Below are positions 25,639-35,140 of a stretch of DNA of 52,792 nucleotides, one piece after another; the stretch's first letter is position 1; the number at the start of each line of letters is the position of its first letter. The position numbers were made by a program, and so were the translations under genes. Below the pieces are notes generated by a model, which was given only the letters and a program-made list of their open reading frames with translations, was not told the DNA's origin and made no database searches. The DNA comes from Nocardia veterana NBRC 100344 (GTDB taxonomy: Bacteria; Actinomycetota; Actinomycetes; Mycobacteriales; Mycobacteriaceae): positions 1 to 52,792 of the forward strand of contig NZ_BAGM01000042.1 of NCBI RefSeq assembly GCF_000308855.1, in the 5' to 3' direction.

Positions 25639-26089
25639 CGCCGATCACCTCGCGCAGACGTCGTCGACGCCGGCGCTCCGGCCGGTCACGCCCTCCGGAA
25701 CGCGCTCACTGCTTCGCGGTCGAGTACACCTTCGGCGCACGCTCACCGCCCCCTTTCCAGATACCCCCGTCCGGCAAAAAGGATCCTAGCAAGCCACTCG
25801 GCACCGAAAAGCACTGTTTTACAACCTGTTCCGATACCTCGCGAATGGCGATCGGCAGTGTGATCGTTCGCGGGCCTGCGGCGTTACATCCTTCGTCAGC
25901 GTGTCGCTCACGGCGTGTTGCGCGTGCTCGTCGCGAGGCGGCCGCGCAATCGATGGAATTCGTTCTTGTTGCAGGCCAGGGGCCTTGACGCTGCCGCGCG
26001 CGGCCGGCGCGGCCGAGTGTCGCGGTGACGAGTATCACAACTCGACCCGGGGTGTGGGCGCCGGCATGTGCCGCTCGAATCGGAGATTC

Positions 26090-26113
26090 CGCTATCGCAG
26101 ATCTGCGGTAGCG
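26090..26113. repeat. 24-base near-perfect inverted repeat in the gene-poor region
   Basis: CGCTATCGCAGA (26090-26101) faces TCTGCGGTAGCG (26102-26113), with a single non-Watson-Crick pair and no loop. It has no T-tract, so a protein-binding site is as likely as a terminator. Confidence 0.5.
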
Positions 26114-26297
26114 AGGACGGGGCGCGTTGTGAACAGTGGCCGATTTACCGCCGGTGGGAAGGGTGAAGTGCTCGCAGGGGCGCTCAGGCGAGAACGCGAT
26201 CATTTGCTGTTCGATCGCTGGAGGGGTGCGCCACGGGCTGGTGATGCCGGATGTGACGCGATCGGGCACCGCTGTCGCCCGAAATTCGGGGGCGCGA

Positions 26298-26328
26298 TTG
26301 GCATTCCGGAAGTGAAGTTCGGTACAGT
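26298..26328 (+). promoter_or_regulatory. Possible promoter for tRNA-Gly
   Basis: TTGGCA (26298-26303) and TACAGT (26323-26328) resemble -35 and -10 boxes with a 19-base spacer, 48 bases before the tRNA. The spacer is long, so this is tentative. Confidence 0.35.
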
Positions 26329-26375
26329 CCTACACGCAGACGACATCGTGGCGATCCCATTGGTGTCGTATGCCT

Positions 26376-26446
<71 letters not shown>

Positions 26447-26526
26447 CCGACGTGGGGATCTGGTTCGTCCCCGGGCCGCCTGGTCCCGTCGATCGGGGAG
26501 GCGCCAGCGGAGCCGCTGGACGGAAA

Positions 26527-26603
26527 CGGGATGTAGCGCAGCTTGGTAGCGCATCCGCTTTGGGAGCGGAGGGTCGCAGGTTCAAATCCTGTCATCCCGA
26601 CCA
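26527..26603 (+). tRNA. tRNA-Pro, anticodon TGG
   Basis: A 77-base cloverleaf including an encoded CCA at 26601-26603. The acceptor arms are CGGGATG and CATCCCG with discriminator A. The anticodon stem TCCGC/GCGGA holds the loop TTTGGGA with TGG at 26561-26563. The T arm is CAGGTTCAAATCCTG. It lies 80 bases after tRNA-Gly and is probably on the same transcript. Confidence 0.96.
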
Positions 26604-26667
26604 CATCCGCACCGGGAATTTTCATGCTGTCCCGGGCGCTGGGAGGAAAAGGTCGCGGTCTGCGGCC

Positions 26668-26710
26668 GACCGGACGATCGCAACCGTACCCGGGCCCCGA
26701 CAAGACGGTA
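26668..26710 (+). promoter_or_regulatory. Guanidine-III-type riboswitch (ykkC-III) upstream of the SMR exporter
   Basis: Three blocks match the conserved core of the ykkC-III motif in order: CCGGACGA (26670-26677), CCGTACCCGG (26684-26693) and GACAAGACGG (26699-26708). CCGG can pair with the later CCGG, and CCGT with ACGG, giving the interleaved pairings expected of the pseudoknot. The ribosome binding site GAAGGGA follows within a few bases, so ligand binding would free or hide it. The motif was compared from memory. The downstream gene is exactly the expected kind. Confidence 0.82.
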
Positions 26711-26731
26711 TTTCCGAAGGGAATGCTGACT

Positions 26732-27046
26732 ATGGCGTGGATCGTGCTCGTGTTGTCCGGAGTCTTCGAGGCCGTCTGGGCCACCGCGCTGGGGAAATCG
26801 CACGGCTTCACCCGGCTGCTGCCATCGGTGATCTTCGCGGCCGCGCTGGTGGCCTCGATGTCGGGGCTGGCCTACGCGATGCGTACCTTGCCCGTGGGTA
26901 CGTCCTACGCGGTCTGGGTGGGGATCGGGGCCGCGCTCACGGTGTTGTACGCGATGGTCACCGGCACCGAGCAGGCATCGTTGCTGAAGCTCCTGCTGCT
27001 GGTGATGATCGTCGCCGGCGTCGTGGGGTTGAAGGTGACCGGCTGA
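26732..27046 (+). CDS. sugE: SMR-family exporter, guanidinium type (SugE/Gdx)
   Basis: 104 residues with four membrane helices. The start ATG 26732 is preceded by GAAGGGA about ten bases upstream; an ATG at 26723 is too close to it. Helix 1 reads LVLSGVFEAVWATALGKSHGFTRLLPS with the central Glu that carries protons and substrate, and the KSHGFTR loop is typical of the SugE/Gdx branch, not EmrE. The dual-topology dimer exports guanidinium in exchange for protons. The riboswitch in its leader supports this substrate. Confidence 0.9.
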   Translation: MAWIVLVLSGVFEAVWATALGKSHGFTRLLPSVIFAAALVASMSGLAYAMRTLPVGTSYAVWVGIGAALTVLYAMVTGTEQASLLKLLLLVMIVAGVVGLKVTG

Positions 27047-27170
27047 CGCACCCGCCTCCGGCGCGCGGATCGGGTTGGGGGTCAGGATTTTTCGGTTCCG
27101 AACGCCGATCGGTTGCCGCGTGGCGCGACACCGGATACCCGGGCGCGCCACCACCGGCCGCCGCTCGAAG

Positions 27171-28862
27171 TCAGCGTCGGCGGGAACCGCCGCTACCGGC
27201 GGAACGCTCCGACGCGGCGCCACCGGTGCGCCCCGATCGCTCCGTGGACACAGGTCCCCGGCGATTCGCATTCTTCGTGCTGCCACGCGCGCCGCGATCG
27301 TGCGGCGCCGCCGAATCCCGGTTCGTCCGGGTGGTGTGGACGGCGGCGTTGCTCTGCCTGCCGCCCCGTCGCGCATCGCTCGCCGCGCCGCTGCCACGCC
27401 GCGGTGGGTGCTGTGTGGTGCGCTCGGCCGCCGTCGACTCGTGCTTCGCCGACGCGCGCCCGGTCGTGGACTGTGTGGCCCCGAGGGAGCGATCGCCCGG
27501 TGCTGTCCGACCGTGCGCAGTGCCTCGGTCGAGGGGGCGGGGGTCGCGGGCGGCGGTATCGCGCCGGTTGCCCCGCCGGTTTCGGGGGCGCCCCGATCCG
27601 GCCCCGGATCGCGCGGAACGGCCTGGTGCGGGCGCGGTTTCGGGTTCGGCCGCGCCCGCGGCGACCGGCGGCGCAATCGGACCGATCAGCGCGACGACCG
27701 GTTCGGAATCCGCGCTCACCCGCTGGGGTCGCACATCGAGGCCGGCTTTGCGCAGTAGGACGGCGACGTCCTTGCGTTGTTCCGGAAGCATGATCGTCAC
27801 GACGTCACCGGTGCTGCCGGCCCGGGCCGTGCGACCCGATCGATGCAGATAGGCCTTGTGCTCGGCGGGCGGATCGACATGGACCACCAGTTCCACGTCG
27901 TCGACGTGCACGCCGCGTGCCGCGATGTCGGTGGCGACCAGCACTCGGGTGGTGCCCGCCGCGAAGGCGGCCAGATTGCGATCGCGGGCCACCTGGGACA
28001 GGTTGCCGTGCAGATCGGCGGCCGGTATCCCGGCGGTGGTGAGCTGTTTGGCGAGCCGCCGCGCGTGATGTTTGGTGCGCATGAACAGGATTCGGCGGCC
28101 GGTACCGGCGGCCAGCGCATGCACGAGTGCGCGCTTGGCCTCGCTGTCGCCGATCTCGAAGACGTGATGGGTCATCGCCGGCACGGGTGAGTGGGCCGCA
28201 TCGACGCTATGCGACAACGGGTTTCGCATGAAGCGCTGGACCAGCTTGTTCACCCCGTTGTCCAGGGTGGCGGAGAACAGCAGTCGCTGGCCGTCGGCGG
28301 GGGTCGCTGCGAGAATGCGGGTGACGCCGGGCAGGAAGCCGAGATCGGCCATATGGTCGGCCTCGTCGAGCACCGTGATCCGCACCTCGTCCAGATTCAC
28401 CAGACCCTGCTTGATCAGATCCTCCAGGCGCCCGGGGCAGGCGACGACGATATCGGCGCCGGAACGGATTTCACGCACCTGCCGGGCCTGCGGGACGCCG
28501 CCGAATACGGTCACGACGCGCAGATCGCAGGCTGTCGCCAGGGGTGCCAGGGTGGCGGCGATCTGGGTGGCGAGCTCCCGGGTGGGGGCCAGCACCAAAC
28601 CGGAGGGGCGGCCGGGCAAGCGCCGGCGGTCGAGCCGGGACAGCCGATCGACCAGCGGAATCGAGAACGCCAGTGTTTTTCCGCTGCCGGTACGTCCGCG
28701 GGCGAGGACGTCACGGCCCGCCAGCGTATCGGGCAGCGTCGCGGCCTGGATGGGCAGCGGTGCGGTGAAACCTTCGACGGAGAGGGTGCGTGCCAGCGGT
28801 GCGCAGACGCCGAGCGCGGCGAAGGTCGCGGTGGCGGCAGGGCTCGACGAACGAGTTGTCAT
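27171..28862 (-). CDS. DEAD-box RNA helicase with basic Arg/Gly/Ser-rich tail
   Basis: 563 residues from ATG 28862. All core motifs are visible: Q motif (FTAPLPIQAATLP), GRTGSGKT, PTRELA, DEAD in VLDEADHMAD, SATL, RGVHVDD and HRSGRTARAG. After about residue 395 the protein becomes a roughly 165-residue disordered tail rich in Arg, Gly, Ser, Thr and Ala, likely to bind RNA. Proteins of this type remodel ribosomal or messenger RNA, often at low temperature. The gene diverges from the GT39 gene, and a 289-base gap between them may hold a long leader. Confidence 0.92.
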   Translation of the reverse strand: MTTRSSSPAATATFAALGVCAPLARTLSVEGFTAPLPIQAATLPDTLAGRDVLARGRTGSGKTLAFSIPLVDRLSRLDRRRLPGRPSGLVLAPTRELATQIAATLAPLATACDLRVVTVFGGVPQARQVREIRSGADIVVACPGRLEDLIKQGLVNLDEVRITVLDEADHMADLGFLPGVTRILAATPADGQRLLFSATLDNGVNKLVQRFMRNPLSHSVDAAHSPVPAMTHHVFEIGDSEAKRALVHALAAGTGRRILFMRTKHHARRLAKQLTTAGIPAADLHGNLSQVARDRNLAAFAAGTTRVLVATDIAARGVHVDDVELVVHVDPPAEHKAYLHRSGRTARAGSTGDVVTIMLPEQRKDVAVLLRKAGLDVRPQRVSADSEPVVALIGPIAPPVAAGAAEPETAPAPGRSARSGAGSGRPRNRRGNRRDTAARDPRPLDRGTAHGRTAPGDRSLGATQSTTGRASAKHESTAAERTTQHPPRRGSGAASDARRGGRQSNAAVHTTRTNRDSAAPHDRGARGSTKNANRRGPVSTERSGRTGGAASERSAGSGGSRRR

Positions 28863-29151
28863 AAGTGGTCGTGGTGCCTTTCGAGCAACAGAGGTGAACC
28901 ACAGCGCGCCGAAATTACGGCGGTTGCCGGCCCGTAGGTGGCCGGTCGCTGGGTGGCCGACGCGAAAAGTGGACATCCACGACGGAGGGAGTGACATAAC
29001 GGAGCACTCGGACTCCACCCTAGCCGGTGATCGTGAATTCTCCGACATCCGCGGTGGGTGAGCCTGCTCTCCTCCCGGGTGCGGTGTCGATAACCGGTTC
29101 ACAGCGTTCTCCCAGCCCGGTCCCAGCGCAGCGGCGGAGGCGGCCGACATC

Positions 29152-31302
29152 ATGGCTGCCATGACCGAAACTGCAATCGCGCCGGACGACGTGCTCGTCC
29201 CCGCTCGGCCGCGGAATGTGCGGCAGCGGCCGTGGGAGTTCCCGTTGCTCGCGGTACTGCTGCTCGGCACCGCCGTCGCATATCTGTGGAATCTCGGTGC
29301 GAACGGCTGGGCCAACTCCTTCTATGCCGCCGCGGTGCAGTCCGGCGCGCGGTCGTGGCAGGCGTTCTTCTTCGGATCCTCGGACTGGGGCAATTCGATC
29401 ACGGTCGACAAGACGCCGGCCTCGTTGTGGCCGATGGAGATCTCGGCACGCATCTTCGGGATGAACACCTGGAGCATGCTGGTGCCGCAGGTGGTGATCG
29501 CGGTCGCGTCGGTGGCCCTGCTGTGGGCGACGCTGCGCCGCAGCGTCGGTCCGGCGGCCGGGCTGCTGGGTGGACTCGTCCTCGCGGTGACCCCGGTGGC
29601 GGCGCTGATGTTCCGCTACAACAATCCCGATGCCCTGTTGGTGCTGCTGATGGTCGCGGCGGTGTGGGCGATGACCCGAGCCGTGGAAGACGGACGCTGG
29701 CGCTGGCTGGTGCTGTGCGGCGGATTCGTCGGATTGGGTTTTCTGGCAAAGCAATTGCAGGTGTTGCTGGTCGTGCCCGCGCTCGCGGTCACCTACCTGT
29801 TCGCCGGTCCGCCGAAGCTCGGCACTCGTATCCTGCAGCTCTTGTCCGCCAGTGCCGCGATGGTGGTCGGCGCCGGCTGGTGGGTGCTGATCGCCCAGTT
29901 GTGGCCGACCGATGCGCGGCCGTATTTCGGTGGCTCGAAACATAATTCGATCATCGAGTTGACCCTGGGTTACAACGGTCTGCAGCGGTTGGGAGTGGAT
30001 TCCGGCGGCGGGTTCGGCGGACCGTCCGGACCGGGTCCCGGCGGCGGTCACGGGCGGGGGCCGTCCTTCGGTTCGGAGGCCGGCCTCACCCGGATGTTCA
30101 GCGAAACGGTCGGCGGCCAGATCGCCTGGTTGATTCCGGCCGCACTGCTGCTGTTCGTCGCGGCGCTCGTGCTGTGCGGCAGGGCCGCTCGCACCGATAT
30201 CCGCCGGTCCGCGCTGCTGCTGTGGGGCGGTTGGGCGCTGGTCACCGCGGCGGTGTTCAGCTTCATGAAGGGGATCTTCCACCAGTACTACACGGTCGCG
30301 CTGGCGCCGGCTCTCGCCGGGGTGAGCGCACTCGGGGCCGTGCTGCTGTGGCGCGAACGCGACCGGATGTGGGTGCGCCTCGTCTTGGCGGCGACGATGG
30401 CGCTGACGACGGTCACCGCCGTGGTCCTGCTGCACCGGACGCCGGATTTCGTGCCCTGGCTGCGGTGGGCGATCGGGGTGGGCGGCGCGATCGCCACGGT
30501 CGCGCTGCTCGCGCCGCGGTCGTTGCGCATCGCGGGCTGGTCGGCGCTGGTGGCGGTCCTGGTCGCGATCGCCGGTCCGGTCGCCTACTCCATCCAGACG
30601 ATCGCCACCGCGCACAACGGCGGCATCGTGCTCGCCGGACCGAAAACCGCCGGTGGGTTCGGTTTCGGTCCGGCGGTGTTCTGTGGCCCGGGTCCTGGTG
30701 GGGACGGTCGACCCGCGACCGCGGGCCGGCGGGACATTCCTGCCGCACCTCCGGGCGGCTCCGGGAGCAGCTCCGCTCAGGTACCGGGCGCCGCCGCCGA
30801 CGGATCGAGTCCGGCGGGGACCGAAGCCGGCGCGGGTTGCGTCCCGGCGGGACCGGACGCCGGGACCGTGGGCGCGAACCCGCCCGGCCTCGGCGCGCCT
30901 GCGGGCACCGATGCCGAGCGCCAGGCCGGTCCCGGGATGGGGGGTCACGTGAACAAGGCGGTGGTGGAGCTCCTGCAGCGCAACGGCGCCGGCTATACCT
31001 GGGCGGCGGCGGCGATCAGCTCGATGGGCGCCGCCGACCTCCAGCTCGATTCCGGGTACGCGGTGATGCCGATCGGTGGATTCGGCGGCGGGGATCCCGC
31101 GCCCACGCTCGACCGGTTCCAGGAGTACGTCGCGCAGGGGCGGATCCACTACTTCATCGCCTCGCAACGACGCGGACCGGATGGATCGCAGCGCGCCTCG
31201 GCGGCGACGCAGATTACACAGTGGGTCGAACAGCATTATGCCGCAACGGATATCGACGGCACCACGGTCTACGACCTCACGGCCGGAAGACACGACGGCT
31301 AG
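29152..31302 (+). CDS. GT39/ArnT-like membrane glycosyltransferase (YkcB-type)
   Basis: 716 residues; ATG 29161 is an equally good start. Helix 1 and the first outer loop (YLWNLGANGWANSFYAAAVQSGARSWQAFFFGSSDWGNSITVDKTPASLWP) have the acidic GT-C catalytic pattern with the Asp in TVDKTP. About twelve helices follow. A Gly/Pro-rich segment (residues about 500-610) and a C-terminal soluble domain (LDRFQEYVAQGRIHYFIAS) lie outside the membrane. Such enzymes use polyprenyl-phosphate sugars to modify envelope polymers or proteins. Substrate unknown. Confidence 0.88.
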   Translation: MAAMTETAIAPDDVLVPARPRNVRQRPWEFPLLAVLLLGTAVAYLWNLGANGWANSFYAAAVQSGARSWQAFFFGSSDWGNSITVDKTPASLWPMEISARIFGMNTWSMLVPQVVIAVASVALLWATLRRSVGPAAGLLGGLVLAVTPVAALMFRYNNPDALLVLLMVAAVWAMTRAVEDGRWRWLVLCGGFVGLGFLAKQLQVLLVVPALAVTYLFAGPPKLGTRILQLLSASAAMVVGAGWWVLIAQLWPTDARPYFGGSKHNSIIELTLGYNGLQRLGVDSGGGFGGPSGPGPGGGHGRGPSFGSEAGLTRMFSETVGGQIAWLIPAALLLFVAALVLCGRAARTDIRRSALLLWGGWALVTAAVFSFMKGIFHQYYTVALAPALAGVSALGAVLLWRERDRMWVRLVLAATMALTTVTAVVLLHRTPDFVPWLRWAIGVGGAIATVALLAPRSLRIAGWSALVAVLVAIAGPVAYSIQTIATAHNGGIVLAGPKTAGGFGFGPAVFCGPGPGGDGRPATAGRRDIPAAPPGGSGSSSAQVPGAAADGSSPAGTEAGAGCVPAGPDAGTVGANPPGLGAPAGTDAERQAGPGMGGHVNKAVVELLQRNGAGYTWAAAAISSMGAADLQLDSGYAVMPIGGFGGGDPAPTLDRFQEYVAQGRIHYFIASQRRGPDGSQRASAATQITQWVEQHYAATDIDGTTVYDLTAGRHDG

Positions 31303-31342
31303 CCGGGGCCGGCCCACGTCCGCGATGCGGCACACTGCGATC

Positions 31343-31828
31343 ATGACCGGAGCCACGGCGTTCAAATACAGCGCGGGAGTTCTGCTCTTCCGGCGGCAGC
31401 CGGAACCGGAGGTCTTGCTCGGACATATGGGCGGCCCGTTCTGGTCGCGCAAGGACGCCGGGGCGTGGTCGATCCCGAAGGGCGAATACCTGCCCGATGC
31501 CGAGGATGCGCGGACCGCGGCCGCGCGCGAATTCACCGAGGAATTGGGGCTACCCGTCCCCGACGGGGAGTGGATCGACCTGGGTGAGGTCCGCTACGGC
31601 AGTGGCCGGTCCCGTAAACAGCTCACCGCGTGGGCGGTGGCCGGAGATCTGGATCCCGAGCGTGTGGTCCCGGGTACGTTCGAGATGCAATGGCCCCCCA
31701 AATCCGGACGCGTGCAGACGTTTCCGGAGCTCGATCGGGTCGCGTGGCTGGATCCCGCCCGGGCCCGCGAGAAGCTCGTCGCCGGGCAGCGTCCCTTCCT
31801 GGACCGGCTCGCCGAGGTCCTCGGCTGA
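31343..31828 (+). CDS. Nudix hydrolase (COG4119-like)
   Basis: 161 residues from ATG 31343, about 40 bases after the GT39 gene. The Nudix helix is IPKGEYLPDAEDARTAAAREFTEELGL, with the REFTEELG metal ligands intact. The spacing from Gly to the first Glu is one residue longer than in the canonical Nudix box. N-terminal KYSAGVLLFRR and the PKGE segment point to the COG4119 group of predicted NTP pyrophosphohydrolases. The natural substrate is unknown. Its stop is 11 bases from the stop of the convergent condensation-like gene. Confidence 0.88.
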   Translation: MTGATAFKYSAGVLLFRRQPEPEVLLGHMGGPFWSRKDAGAWSIPKGEYLPDAEDARTAAAREFTEELGLPVPDGEWIDLGEVRYGSGRSRKQLTAWAVAGDLDPERVVPGTFEMQWPPKSGRVQTFPELDRVAWLDPARAREKLVAGQRPFLDRLAEVLG

Positions 31829-31839
31829 ACCGAATCGTT

Positions 31840-32445
31840 TCAGTGCGGCCACTCGCTCACGGTCTCGGTATCGATCAGCCGTACTCCGCGTAATTCGTGG
31901 ACGGGTAGTCGCGCCGCCGGGTCGGTGGCCTCCCAGGTCGGTTCGAGATTGCGGCGCCGCGCGGCGTAGGCGGTCATGAGATCGTGTGCCAACTGGGCCG
32001 GTGGCACTCCGGCGACCGCCTCCCGGCGCAGGATCACCACCAACAGATGCTGGGGAGCGTCCTCGGGGTCGGCGAGCGGCCGGAAGAGTTTGGCTCGTAC
32101 CGGCAGCGACAGCGACGTCTCGGCCTCCTCCGTCATGAATGCCCTTATCGCCGCGGGCAATTCGGTCGCCGGCACCGGTATCGGGACCGTGCGCGGCACG
32201 ACGGCCGCGGTCGGTGACAGCACCCGCGGCGCGGCACTGGATCCGGGCATCGGATAGACCGTGCGCAGTGCGGGGTGGTGCGCGATCAGGTCCGCGAAGG
32301 CATCGCGCAGGCCGACCGCATAGAGGTAGCCGGTGAACTGCAGGGTGAACGATGCCGCGCCGGCCGAGAGCGGTTCGGCGGGCAGCACGGTGGGGGGCGC
32401 CGCGGTGGTGCATTGGTCCATGCGGGGTTTCCGTTCCTCATCCAT
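31840..32445 (-). CDS. Incomplete condensation-domain-like protein
   Basis: 201 residues. FTGYLYAVGLRDAFADLIAHHPALRTVYP matches the early acceptor-side part of NRPS/PapA condensation domains (the RHPALRT-type motif), and GVPPAQLAHDLMTAYAARR resembles the helix that follows the catalytic HHxxxDG. In the place of that motif the sequence reads LRREAVAGVP, so both His and Asp are lost. The second half of the 450-residue fold is missing. It may be a remnant, or a small protein that keeps the N-lobe for binding. ATG 32421 is an alternative start. No NRPS genes are nearby. Confidence 0.6.
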   Translation of the reverse strand: MDEERKPRMDQCTTAAPPTVLPAEPLSAGAASFTLQFTGYLYAVGLRDAFADLIAHHPALRTVYPMPGSSAAPRVLSPTAAVVPRTVPIPVPATELPAAIRAFMTEEAETSLSLPVRAKLFRPLADPEDAPQHLLVVILRREAVAGVPPAQLAHDLMTAYAARRRNLEPTWEATDPAARLPVHELRGVRLIDTETVSEWPH

Positions 32446-32513
32446 ACCCCCTTATCGGCGGGTATCTGCCGGAGCGTAACCTCGATGTTCCTGTTGTCCG
32501 CGTGAAATACCGG

Positions 32514-35027
32514 TTAATTTCCGTAGGGCCAGCGCCAGTCGGCGACTTCGGGAATATCTTCCCCGTGTTCGCGGGTCCAGGTGCGAGCTGTGAGGCGGGC
32601 ATCCGCCATTTCCTGGCGCAGTCCGGCGGCCTGCGTTCCGAGCCCGGGCACCCGGTCGATGACGTCCATCACCAGGTGGTAGCGGTCGAGATCGTTGAGC
32701 ATGACCATATCGAACGGCGTGGTGGTGGTGCCCTTCTCCTTGTATCCGCGCACATGCATTCCGGAGTGATTGGTGCGCCGATAGGTGAGCCGGTGGATCA
32801 GCCAGGGATAGCCGTGGAAGGCGAAGATGATCGGCCGATCGCGGGTGAAGAGAGTGTCGAATTCACGATCGGGCAGCCCGTGCGGATGTTCGTCCTCCGG
32901 CAGCAACCGCATGAGATCGACCACGTTCACCACGCGAACCCGCAACTGCGGCAGCCGTTCCCGCAGGATCGCGGCGGCCGCCAGTGTTTCCAGGGTCGGT
33001 ACGTCGCCGGCGCAGGCGAGCACCACATCCGGGGTCGTGCCGACCTCGTCGTTGTGTCCGGCCCACTCCCAGATCCCCGCGCCGCGCGCGCAGTGCAGGC
33101 TCGCCTCGGCGACCGACAGCCAATCCGCCTGCGGCTGTTTACCGGCCACGACCACATTCACGTAATGGCGTGAGCGCAGGCAGTGATCGTAGGTCGACAG
33201 CAGGGTGTTCGCGTCCGGCGGCAGATACACCCGCACGATCGAGGGCTGCTTGTTCATCACCACGTCGAGAAAGCCCGGATCCTGATGGGTGAACCCGTTG
33301 TGGTCCTGCCGCCAGACGTGCGAGGTCAGCAGATAGTTCAAACTCGGGATCGGCCGCCGCCACGGGACCGCGCTGCTGGCGTCGAGCCATTTCGCATGCT
33401 GATTGAACATCGCGTCGACGATGTGGATGAACGCCTCGTAGCAGGTGAATACGCCGTGCCGGCCGGTGAGCAGATAGCCCTCCAGCAGGCCCTGGCACAT
33501 ATGCTCCGACAGCACTTCCACGACGCGGCCGGTGCGATCCAATCGCAGGTCGTATTCCCCGATTTCGGCCTGCCAGTCGCGGCCGGTCACGGTCAACACG
33601 TCCTGCAGCCGGTTGCTGGCCAGTTCGTCCGGGGCGAAGATCAGGAAATTGTCGCGGTTGGTGTCGGTGACATCGCGCAACCAGGTGCCCAGCACCTGAG
33701 TGGCCTCGTGCGCGGTGGCACCCGGTGTGGTGACCTCGACGCCGTACGCGCGCCAATCCGGCAGCCGCAGGTCGCGCATCGTCGCCCCGCCGTTGGCGAT
33801 CGGATTGGCACTCATCCGCCGGGGACCCGCCGGGACCTGGCGGAGCAGCTGCGGATAGGGCCGGCCGGATTCGTCGAACAGATCCGCGGGCCGATAGGAC
33901 TGCAGCCACTGTTCCAGCACCCGGCGATGGCTGTCGTTCGTGCGGGCGGCGGGCAGCGGAACCTGATGGGCGCGGAAGGTCCCCTCCACCCGATCACCGT
34001 CCACGACCGGTGGGCAGGTCCAGCCTTTCGGGGTGCGCAGCACGATCATCGGCCAGCGTGGCCGCGTTCCGTCGCCGTCTGTGCGGGCGGCGCGCTGGAA
34101 TTCCGCGATGCGGTCGAGGCTGCGGTCCACCGCGGTGGCCATGGCCTGATGGACCGCCGCGGGGTCGTGCCCGGCGACGATGATCGGGTCGTAACCGTAA
34201 CCGTGCAGCAGCGACAGCAGTTCGGCTTCCGGAATACGCGCCAGCACCGTCGGATTCGCGATCTTGTATTCGTTGAGAGCGAGGATCGGCAGCACCGCCC
34301 CGTCCCGGCCCGGGTTGAGGAATTTGTTGGCATGCCAGCTCGTGGCGAGCGGTCCGGTTTCCGCTTCGCCGTCGCCGATCACACAGAACACGGTCAGATC
34401 GGGATGGTCCAGCGCCGCGCCGTAGGCATGCAGCAGCGAATACCCGAGTTCGCCCCCCTCGTGGAAGGAGCCGGGCGTCTCCGGCGCGCAGTGGCTGGGT
34501 ACGCCACCGGGGAACGAGAACTGGGCGAACAGCGCCCCCATTCCCGTTTCGTCCCGCGAAATATGGCTGTACAGCTCCGAATACGTCCCCTCGAGCCAGG
34601 CGCACGCGTTCGGTCCCGGGCCACCGTGACCGGGCCCGGCCACGAACACCGCGTCGAGGTCACGCGCGCGAATCGCTCGATTGGCATGTGCCCACACCAG
34701 ATTCAGGCCGGGCACGGTGCCGAAATGCCCGAGCAGCCGCGGTTTGATGTGCTCGGCGGCCAGCGGGGTGCGCAGCAGCGGATTGGCCATCAGGTAGATC
34801 TGGCCGACCGAGAGGTAGTTGGCCGCCCGCCACCAAGCGTCGATGTCGGCGAGTTCGCCGGGCGTCAACGGTCCGGGCACCTCGGCGAGCCGATAGGGCT
34901 CGGGTGCGATCGTGGCGCCGCCGCTGCTGCCGATGTTGTCGGCGGCCGTATCTTTGCCCCCGGAGGGATCGATCCCCGGGACCCGGCCCTCCGAACTCGC
35001 CAAATCGGACAAGATCGTGCTCCTCAC
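32514..35027 (-). CDS. xfp: Xylulose-5-phosphate/fructose-6-phosphate phosphoketolase
   Basis: 837 residues from GTG 35027; the exact start is uncertain because there is no clear ribosome binding site. The thiamine-diphosphate motif [22 protein letters not shown], the substrate segment [31 protein letters not shown] and the C-terminal [23 protein letters not shown](YH) are classic for phosphoketolase. It cleaves ketose phosphates with phosphate to acetyl-phosphate plus a shorter sugar phosphate. No ackA or pta gene is adjacent here. It is divergent from the FKBP lipoprotein gene, with about 110 bases between starts. Confidence 0.94.
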   Translation of the reverse strand: MRSTILSDLASSEGRVPGIDPSGGKDTAADNIGSSGGATIAPEPYRLAEVPGPLTPGELADIDAWWRAANYLSVGQIYLMANPLLRTPLAAEHIKPRLLGHFGTVPGLNLVWAHANRAIRARDLDAVFVAGPGHGGPGPNACAWLEGTYSELYSHISRDETGMGALFAQFSFPGGVPSHCAPETPGSFHEGGELGYSLLHAYGAALDHPDLTVFCVIGDGEAETGPLATSWHANKFLNPGRDGAVLPILALNEYKIANPTVLARIPEAELLSLLHGYGYDPIIVAGHDPAAVHQAMATAVDRSLDRIAEFQRAARTDGDGTRPRWPMIVLRTPKGWTCPPVVDGDRVEGTFRAHQVPLPAARTNDSHRRVLEQWLQSYRPADLFDESGRPYPQLLRQVPAGPRRMSANPIANGGATMRDLRLPDWRAYGVEVTTPGATAHEATQVLGTWLRDVTDTNRDNFLIFAPDELASNRLQDVLTVTGRDWQAEIGEYDLRLDRTGRVVEVLSEHMCQGLLEGYLLTGRHGVFTCYEAFIHIVDAMFNQHAKWLDASSAVPWRRPIPSLNYLLTSHVWRQDHNGFTHQDPGFLDVVMNKQPSIVRVYLPPDANTLLSTYDHCLRSRHYVNVVVAGKQPQADWLSVAEASLHCARGAGIWEWAGHNDEVGTTPDVVLACAGDVPTLETLAAAAILRERLPQLRVRVVNVVDLMRLLPEDEHPHGLPDREFDTLFTRDRPIIFAFHGYPWLIHRLTYRRTNHSGMHVRGYKEKGTTTTPFDMVMLNDLDRYHLVMDVIDRVPGLGTQAAGLRQEMADARLTARTWTREHGEDIPEVADWRWPYGN

Positions 35028-35140
35028 AGTGGGGTGTTCGGGTAACCGCTTCGGATGGAGACTCGACGCCAGGCTACCCGCCGGCAGCGGTGACGGGCCC
35101 CACAGGGAGGGCGCGCAGGGCACCGATTACTGTGCCGCGC

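Larger units (their letters stand above)
25639..26375. other. Gene-poor 737-base region between the diguanylate cyclase and tRNA-Gly
   Basis: Open frames exist on both strands but none has protein-like composition or a ribosome binding site. The part near 25770-25870 is less GC-rich than its surroundings and probably carries the promoter of the diguanylate cyclase. A 24-base near-perfect palindrome lies at 26090-26113, and a possible tRNA promoter at 26298-26328. Nothing else is recognised. Confidence 0.6.

Noticed and set aside
25706..26269. Possible 187-residue protein on the minus strand in the gene-poor region
   Set aside because: No ribosome binding site and no recognisable pattern; composition looks random, and codon third-position bias is not that of neighbours by eye.
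28863..29151. Small gene or known cold-shock leader between the helicase and the GT39 gene
   Set aside because: No open frame with a ribosome binding site and no leader motif that I recognise; only promoter space for two divergent genes is supported.
29020..31536. Open frame of 838 codons on the minus strand
   Set aside because: It is antisense to the GT39 gene; its translation is rich in Arg, Gln and His with no hydrophobic or catalytic pattern.
33183..35045. Open frame of 620 codons on the plus strand
   Set aside because: It is antisense to phosphoketolase, which has all its family motifs on the other strand.
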